Positions 57,380 to 64,000 of a stretch of DNA of 64,000 nt are shown one piece after another (the first letter of the stretch is position 1; every line of letters starts with the position of its first letter). The DNA comes from Elgaria multicarinata webbii. Taxonomy: Eukaryota > Chordata > Lepidosauria > Squamata > Anguidae. The notes under the pieces are model-generated. The model worked only from the letters and a program-made list of their open reading frames with translations, was not told the DNA's origin and did not search any database. The stretch is taken from positions 121,495,681 through 121,559,680 of the forward strand of contig NC_086172.1 of the NCBI RefSeq assembly GCF_023053635.1, in the 5' to 3' direction. The position numbers and the translations under genes were made by a program.

Positions 57380-58200
57380 AGAGGAACTGTTGGGGGTGAG
57401 GAGCAGACGTGAGGGGTCTGCTTAGGAGTCACCTGGGAATGTCGGGAGAAGGGGGGCGGGTGCGTTTCACAGGAGCTACTACAATCGGGGACGGGCGACT
57501 GAAAGGAAGAGCCGGGGGACAAACTTCGACCCTGTTTCGCGGCGTGGGAATCAAAACGCTACGTGTTCACCTCCCTCTCCGAGCCCCAGATTTACCCCTG
57601 CGGCGCAAGGGAGCCGGTCCCAGCGTCCCTCCACAGCGAGGCGGAGCTTCGGTCCCCTCTCGTGGCGCCCAGCCTGCTCTTTCCCAAACGCAGATTCCTC
57701 CCAAGACGGGTTCCCCCCTTGTCTTGGAGCTGAGATTTCCCTTCAGGCTCCTCTGCCACCACTATTACGGGCTGAGGCCTAGCCTGCTTCCGGGGGTGGG
57801 GAAGCACGTCTCCGCTGGGAGGGGAAAGGAAGGTTAGTTAGTGGGACCTCTTTCGTGTGGAAAGTGCTGCGGTGGATGAACAGCCGGCTGCCTTGCTTGT
57901 GCGAAGCGGATGAAAACAAACAGCAGGAATGGCGGCGGTGACGGCAGCAGCCGCGGGAGGCTGGGGGAGGCCGCGGTCTTGAGGCGCCTCCGACCCGCTG
58001 CGGCTTCTGTCGGGGAGGCAGGTCGCAGGGCAGACAGAGTGGGTTCCCTTCCTTCGGGTGCAGGCCTCGCTCGCTCAGGGCCTTCCTCGACAGCGCGCCA
58101 CAGCCGGAGTCCCCGTTCGTGAGCCAACCACGGGCATTTCCACCCCCTCTCCCTTGGCAGGACCAAGCGCTCGGGAGAGACGCTGCCGGGAGCAGGGCCC
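57380..58200. promoter_or_regulatory. CpG-rich divergent promoter of HARBI1 and ATG13
   Basis: A G+C-rich, CG-dense block lies between HARBI1 (minus) and ATG13 (plus), with no other CpG island between the two genes. Two elements known from such promoters are visible: an ETS-type CTTCCGG at 57787-57793 and a YY1-like AATGGCGGC at 57928-57936. No TATA box. Non-coding first exons of both genes should lie here, but their borders cannot be fixed. The long open frames across it are a GC effect. Confidence 0.75.
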
Positions 58201-58889
58201 GAGTGCTGGCCTTTAGCCTAAGGGCTAAAGCCCACCGCCACTACATTCACCCTCCCCCGAGCGGCCGTTGTTTGTTTCCCTGGTAGAAACGGGCGACTAA
58301 GAGTTGGGACCCCTCTCTCCCGAGACTGGACTGCGAAAAGCTTCGACCCACGCCGGAACTGGGCAGCATCGAAATTCCACCCGCTGAGAACGGAGGCGAG
58401 TGCTGGGTAGCTCTCTAGACTGGGCTTCCTTGGAGTTAGGGTCTCTTCGTTGGGTTATTGGGAAGACCTCTCCACAGAAGACATTGCCCCCTCCACCCTC
58501 TGAAAATAGAAAAGATCCAGAGGAAGAGGCCCTTTCTCGCACTTTGAATCAAGATTTCTCGAAGCCCCACCTGTGGTTGGCCATGCAGAGGGGCTAGGAC
58601 AGCCTCTGGGCTCTTCCCCGGAATGAGACCCCGAACCATCACCTCAGTCTTCCCCCTACAGGTAATAAATTTCCTCTTGCACCTCAGATACACCCACATT
58701 TACACAGGTTTCGAATGGGCTGGATTAAAGTAAGGATCTGGGGATGTAGGTAAGGGGGACCAACAGTGGATCTCAGGGTAATGCATGGAGCACTGATATA
58801 GTAAGGTAAATCTGGTCATGAAGACTGCTTCTTTCCAGGCATAAACATTTCAGTACCCACTTTTTTTGCTCTGAAAAGAAAACCTCGAT

Positions 58890-59720
58890 TAAATAGGTGG
58901 TCTTGGAGGACATGAATGATTTAGATCCATTCCAGCTTTCAACCTGGGTAGGGTCCAGAACATCATGTTGGGGCCTTCTGTTCCTCCTATTAGCCATTGA
59001 CCTTTGTGCTGTCTCGGTGTTCTATTTTGTCCTCCATACTTTTTAATGTCGACATGAAACTGTTGGATGAAGTCATCCAGAGGTGTGGGCTGAAGTATCA
59101 TCAGTATGCACATGATGCACAGCTTTACCTCTCTTTTCCCCCTTTTAATCTTGGTGGAAATCTTGAAGAGGCATTTTGGATCAGTTTAGGGATGAATGAG
59201 GGCAAACAAACTGAAAATTAAACCAGACAAGACAGAAGTGTTGCAGGTTTGGAAATCTGGTCATGTACAACTTGTCCTGCATGGGGTTGCCCTCCCCTTA
59301 AAGGGCTAAGCACATAACTTGGGAGTACTCCTGGATTCAGTGCTTTCTGTGGAGTGCTTTTTACCAGCTTTGCCTGGTTCACAAACTAGCCTTATCTGGA
59401 GAAGACCGATCTTGCCTTGGTGACACATGCATTGGTCATATCCAGACTGGATTACTATAGTATGCTCTACATAATGATGGTTTTGGAAGCTTTGTAGGAG
59501 CTAGGCATTTTGATTATATTACACCTATTCTGTATTAGTTACATTGGCTGACTAGTAATTTCTGAGCCCAAATTTAAGGTGCTGGTATTAACCTTTAAAG
59601 CCTTAACTGACCTTTAAAGCTATCTGAAGGACCACCTGCACTCTTATATTCCTGCCTGAGTGTTGAGGCCCAGCTCTAGGCCACTTACAAGACATGTTAG
59701 ACTTTCAAGTTCCCAAATAA
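58890..59720 (+). mobile_element. L2-type LINE, old and heavily broken
   Basis: Blocks include ILFNVDMKLLDEVIQRCGLK, YHQYAHDAQLYLSF (the YADD box altered to YAHD), LNPDKTEVLQ-like and HNLGVLLDS-like words, then remnants of the LTFKAL block. Several deletions and frame shifts. The 3' stem-loop tail is not seen. Confidence 0.7.
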
Positions 59721-61069
59721 ATTTTAAAATGATGTCATTAAAATATGACATAAGTGCAACAACCTTAGGTTTAAGTCCAGCTGCAATGGTGTGATGTGGA
59801 ACTTGAGTATATCTGTAACATATCTGCTTTTAATGTTTGAACATGTCCAAATGGATTTTTATTTATAGCAATGCTGATAATCTTGACTGCAATGGTGTTT
59901 GAAATGTTAATAATTTAAAGCACCAGTGTCCAAATAGTTCTAACAACACAGAACACATTTTCACTGACTGTTATTACCTCATGTAGGCATTTCAGGGTCA
60001 TGCTGCCAGTCTTTACCTTGTCCTAATCATGTGATATGATCACATGGATTTTTGATCTTGAGACATTTCTAAATCTTTCAATCAACAATGAGGCTGAAGT
60101 AATGTGAGACTTTTCTAACTGATAGGGCTACATTCTAACACAAATGTAAACATGCTGAACTCCACTGAAATCTTAAGCTCAACAGTGCAGTTCCCTCTCC
60201 CTCCCCCCCCCCCCCAATTGCCAAAACCAGCCCAATGGGAAATGATTGTTCAGTGCCTGTGTTCAGCATCTGCAGAATACTGACTGGGGTGTGGTGTGGA
60301 CAGAAAACCAGGTGAGAGGGAAAATGTAGTAATTTTGCAGGATGGAACAATTATTGCATGACAGGAAACCTGTACAGGAACACTCCATGCTGCAACTTTT
60401 TGTTGCAAGTCTCACTTGTATTTTATAGTCAGTTTTTCTCTTGTGTTGGTGAAAAAAGTTATGTTTTGTTTCTTATGTTTATCCTATTTTTCCTTCAGGA
60501 AGATCAGAACAGCTTACTTTGGGCTCCCAGGTACTCGCTCATCTGGACACCAACCAGGAGGCCTCATAACTTTATCTTTAATGGGGCCATGATGAGCTCA
60601 GTAATTCTCTGGGCTCAAGAAAGGCTAATAGTGAGGTGGCATACAGTAGATTTGGCAGGACCAGAACTTAAGGAGAATTGTTTTTCCTGAAAGTGTCAAC
60701 ACCTAACTTGGAACTCTGTCTAGTGCTCCCTGTTTCTCTTGGGAGATGATGATGCAATTGTTGCCAAGGCAGCTGCTCCTCTGAAAACATAGGTAGATAA
60801 GCAAAAGATTCTTAAACAATTTGTGAGCCACACACATGTTCTTGACTTTTATTTTGAATGTTAATCAGGATCCTTCTTAAGGTGTTGTGGCTTTCAAGGA
60901 GTTTGTACTGGAAAAAGAAATGCTGACATTAATTGGAAAACATTATGAAATAGTCTCATTTGGAATTGGACTACAGCTGCTTTTAGCCCAGTATTGGCTG
61001 TTCTAAATGGAAAGAGTTTTCTAGGTTGTTGGGCAGAGGTTTTTCACAGGTCTGGTACTTGAGTTCCTT

Positions 61070-61140
61070 TTTATTGGGTATTAAACCTAGACTTCCTGTA
61101 TATAAAGCCCATGGTTTACCACTGAGCTACTTCTGAACCA
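61070..61140 (-). mobile_element. tRNA-like SINE head (decayed)
   Basis: AAACCTAGACTTCCTGTATA then CCATGGTTTACCACTGAGCT, in antisense the box B and box A words of a tRNA-derived head. Confidence 0.4.
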
Positions 61141-61369
61141 AAGGGGGGAAATATTCAGAGTGAATAATCTGGGCATCACAAAGTACTGCTGGTAGTCTAG
61201 AACCTTGTAAACATTCTATGTTGCCATCACTGCACTGAGACATGACCTACATATTAATTCATCTTGTCTTTCCAACAAAATACTATAGGGTTACCCATTT
61301 CTTAACCATCATTATTTCCATTTTATTTTTTAACAAGGAGGAAATGAGTAGAGATGCCAGAATGGACAA

Positions 61370-61455
61370 CCTATACATGTTGTACTCAGAAATAAATCCC
61401 ATTGCATTCAGTGGGGTATACTCCACTCCAAGTAAATAAGTATAGGGTTGCAGCC
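61370..61455. mobile_element. GCAATCCTA-type fold-back relic
   Basis: ACTCAGAAATAAATCCCATT, GCATTCAGTGGGGTATACTC and AAGTATAGGGTTGCAGCC keep one arm and the centre. Confidence 0.5.
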
Positions 61456-62411
61456 AAAGAAAGTAACACAGAGTACATTATTGTTGAGAGTGTTTAAGAT
61501 ATATTATTAGAACAACGTTGTGTCTTCCATAGTATCAGTGTAACTAGTTATTTTAATGAGTATTTGTTTCCCTTTCCCCTGCACATGGCTGGTAGCTACC
61601 ATCCCTTAAGTACCCCCTCATTTGCTTATTTATTCAGGAAGTGATTTTTTTACTGGGATTTTAAAAAATCCTGTCAAAGTTTTACTTTACTTTGTGATAG
61701 GCAGCATGCCTATTATGTTTTTCAGAAAAGAGGCACTAAAAGCAGAAGAAGTTAACGGGCTAGAGTAGAATTAGCACTGAAGAAATTACCAACATGCAAA
61801 AAAAAAACCCCACCACACACAAACATGCCTAAAATATACACTAAATAGGTCATCACAGAGAACATACCTGAATTTGTGCTAGACTGCCGTTCTTATGCTT
61901 CTCTTGTGCTAGAATGCTATTCTGTACTTCATAAGTTCTGAGAAGTGCTGCATGTTGGTTTTCATTGGAAGAAATATCATGAAGTATGCAAGAAAGTTGA
62001 CTCTTTGAATAGATGACATTTCCAAGGATAGAACCCAAGAGCTGCTGACCAGTTCATAGCTACGAACATCCATTGTGATGATGCTAGGTGGTCCTCTGTG
62101 CTGAAGAAGAAATAATCTGAAAGTCAGGCACAGCTCTGTTCCATATCATTAGTTGATCACTGAGGTGAACTGTGTAATGCCTTACATATCTATTATAATT
62201 TGTTATGTTTATACCCTACTTTTCCATTAAAATGCTCATGGTGGCTACTCTACTGCTACTTGTTCTCTTACTACTTCCAGTGTTCTCGTAATGTTATAAA
62301 TAAAAATGTTTACATGATCAGGATTTTGGAGAAATTATGCTTTGTGAAATTTCATTTTGCGTAAGCAGACAGACATATGTACTATTTGTGAAACATTCTG
62401 AAGTATATATG

Positions 62412-62510
62412 AGGGGGGAATCTTGTGGCATCTTAAAGAAATGAATAAATAAATACTGTAGCATATGCTTTCATAGACTAACTCCATGTGGATACTTGAC
62501 TGTTTTCGTC
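62412..62510. mobile_element. Short interspersed repeat fragment
   Basis: GAATCTTGTGGCATCTTAAA, GTAGCATATGCTTTCATAGA and CTAACTCCATGTGGATACTT match the inner repeat at 44212-44383. Confidence 0.55.
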
Positions 62511-62954
62511 ACTAGGCACATAGCTACAGTAGGTAGGTATGTGACATGCCAGACACCAGCTCTGCCTGCATATCCATGCAGGCAACCCTATTACAGGACA
62601 TAATATCAGCCATACCATCATAGGCTCATTGACCTGAGACAAGATCAAGGCTCTCTTCCCAATGAATTGCAGTTGAGGGAGGATTCCCCTACAAGCCCTG
62701 TCTTTAAAGAGGCAGTACTATCAACCTTATTTTTGGTTTCTATGCTGATTGCTCACCCCATTGGGAAGCCATTTCACTGGTACAATATGCCCCCAGGGAA
62801 TCCAGTTAGCCAACTGTTATTCTAATCTCCAAGCCCTTAGGTTAGCAGAAAAATTGCTCTCACATCCTAGGCTTGGCATAATGTATCCAGGATACTTCTT
62901 TCCAGACTGCTGTTGGGCTCTGACAATGTGGTTGCTTTCTTAAATTGTACATTA

Positions 62955-63111
62955 TGGCTGAGTTTGGATGACACGCTAATGTACATTGATGGTGCTATAT
63001 AAATAAATAATAATAATAATAATAATAATAATAATCAATGGTTGTTTCTCATTCTGTTCCTATTACCACCACCACCACCCAGTTGGTTAGGGTGTCATCC
63101 GAACTCAGCCA
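62955..63111. mobile_element. MITE with TGGCTG..CAGCCA ends, split by an insertion
   Basis: Ends TGGCTGAGTTTGGATGACAC and GTGTCATCCGAACTCAGCCA are inverse with one mismatch. With 62981-63037 removed it aligns to 35712-35814 (inverse) through ACACGCTAATCA, GGTTG and ATTCCTATTACC-like words. Confidence 0.8.
62981..63037 (+). mobile_element. Short retroposon end nested in the MITE
   Basis: GTACATTGATGGTGCTATAT, AAATAAATAAT and (AAT)n fill the gap exactly at CTAAT|CA of the MITE. This gives the left boundary of a very short 5'-truncated retroposon 3' end. Confidence 0.75.
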
Positions 63112-63785
63112 ATGGCTAACTCATCTGCTACTTAGCTCTAGCAAGTTCAGCAATTTAAATTAAATGTGATCTTTTTTTTTTTTGCTCCAGTTCTTGTCAT
63201 GACAGAGCTGATTCTGATAAGGCACACATAGCTTGCCAAAGTTAAAAATGTAACTTTTACTGGTATATATTCTCTTCTTTGGTAGCTTTCTGTAAGTCTA
63301 GTGGTATATTAATGTAAATGTACAGAACCTCAATCCTGGGGCCAGATCCAGCCCTCCTGGGGTTGCAGTCCAGACCTCTGGGCTTCCCCAGATGGTACCA
63401 CCTCCTTTCCCTAACCACCAATTGTTTGGCAGCTTTCCAGGTTTCGTGCAGTTTTTCCCCTTTCTAAAATGTTGACATGCATCTCCAAAGGCTTAGTTAT
63501 TGGCAGCAGGAGCTTTTAGCTAAAGTATGTTTGAGTTGTTGTTGTTGTTGTTGTTGTTTTAGGACCCTGCCCTTTTACCCTCAGCGCTGCCAACCACTGG
63601 AATTCAACCCCTGAGAGCTCCTCCGAAATGGAATTTGCCCTCGGGCTGGAAGAAGTTCAACACTCCTGATGTAAATCATACACGCTTATTCCCTAGCAGT
63701 TCACTGGCTTTGATTGTTTTTTTTAAAATGTAAGAGGCTCTCTAAATTCTGAAACGCAAATAAGACTATGCCTGTTCTATTTCAG

Positions 63786-63798
63786 ATTTCCATATGCA
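63786..63798 (+). other. ATG13: ATG13 5' UTR part of the first coding exon
   Basis: Thirteen bases between the acceptor TGTTCTATTTCAG and the ATG. Confidence 0.8.
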
Positions 63799-63867
63799 AT
63801 GGACACTGATCTCAGTTCCCAGGATAGGAAGGACCTGGACAAGTTCATCAAATTTTTTGCCTTGAAG
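63799..63867 (+). CDS. ATG13: ATG13 first coding exon (23 residues)
   Basis: Encodes [19 protein letters not shown] then FALK, nearly identical to the human start [19 protein letters not shown]. The exon ends at AAG|GTAATT; translation beyond it is intron. ATG13 is the HORMA-domain subunit that joins ULK1 and FIP200 and starts autophagosome formation under nutrient control. This exon supplies the first helix of the HORMA domain. The rest of the gene lies right of the window. Confidence 0.95.
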
Positions 63868-64000
63868 GTAATTATTTATTACAAGTGTAATTTTTCAGCA
63901 TTTATGTTGCAATTTGAGAAACTGAAAACTCCCTGCAGTTATCTCAGTGTTACTACTACATGCAAAAATGATTCAGGCAATAGTTAAGCCTTTTTAACAA
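63868..64000 (+). other. ATG13: ATG13 intron (left edge)
   Basis: Intron sequence after the GTAATT donor up to the window end; nothing recognised. Confidence 0.8.

Larger units (their letters stand above)
58201..63785 (+). other. ATG13: ATG13 5' UTR intron(s)
   Basis: About 5.6 kb. Contains a decayed L2 copy, a SINE head, small repeats and a MITE with a nested insertion (listed separately). A CTACAG|GTAATA word at 58659-58670 could be a donor of a non-coding exon. Bases 59730-61060 and 61460-62400 hold no recognised repeat except a 13-base C run at 60203-60215 and a weak GCAATCCTA-family trace near 60130-60190. Confidence 0.6.

Noticed and set aside
57286-58166. Open frames of 70-142 codons in the HARBI1/ATG13 CpG island
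   Set aside because: Same G+C effect on both strands; better explained as promoter and non-coding first exons.
1-64000. CRISPR array, bacterial operon, retrovirus or Polinton
   Set aside because: No spaced direct repeats, no prokaryotic gene layout, and no capsid, envelope, integrase or protein-primed polymerase motifs were recognised.

Overview
The window is nuclear DNA from a vertebrate, most likely a squamate reptile (lizard or snake). It has widely spaced spliced exons with consensus GT-AG borders, two CpG-rich promoter islands, and an interspersed-repeat set typical of squamates: L2-type and CR1-type LINEs, tRNA-derived SINEs, a BovB-like fragment, a Helitron, and many small fold-back elements. 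The lineage call rests on my recall of these repeat types, not on a search.

Three host genes are present, in the order AMBRA1 - HARBI1 - ATG13 known from other vertebrates. (1) AMBRA1, minus strand: the 5' part of the gene, with a CpG-rich promoter and probable non-coding exon 1 near 39.5-39.7 kb, a possible second untranslated exon at 33.34-33.40 kb, and coding exons at 26.9-27.0, 26.4, 24.2-24.4, 23.2-23.4, 20.3 and 18.1-19.6 kb. These encode the WD40 region and about half of the disordered middle. The rest of the gene lies left of base 1, so bases 1-18124 are intron. (2) HARBI1, minus strand: two coding exons (52.2-53.5 kb) give a complete 348-residue domesticated Harbinger nuclease. (3) ATG13, plus strand: only the first coding exon (23 residues) at 63.8 kb. 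HARBI1 and ATG13 appear to share a divergent CpG-island promoter at 57.4-58.2 kb. AMBRA1 (Beclin-1/CRL4 cofactor) and ATG13 (ULK1-complex subunit) both act at the start of autophagy.

Repeats, left to right. Bases 1-18 kb (AMBRA1 intron) hold CR1- and L2-like pieces, SINE heads, small hairpins and a 596-bp hAT-type element with a recognisable 8-bp target duplication. The AMBRA1 introns from 19.6 to 39.5 kb hold L2 copies (one with about 210 open codons at 25.0-25.6 kb), CR1 ends and several fold-back families. The AMBRA1-HARBI1 interval (40-52 kb) is the densest: a SINE split by a BovB-like piece, a Helitron with both termini visible (41,843-44,181) that carries a helicase relic and a promoter-like foreign segment, nested repeats, twin 141-bp palindromic elements, and a 1.7-kb L2 copy. 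The introns of HARBI1 and ATG13 hold more fold-back elements and a decayed L2.

I recognised no intact retrovirus, LTR retrotransposon or Polinton, no CRISPR array, no rRNA and no true tRNA gene. Exon borders are read by eye from splice consensus plus recalled human protein sequence. Repeat family names are recalled, not searched.
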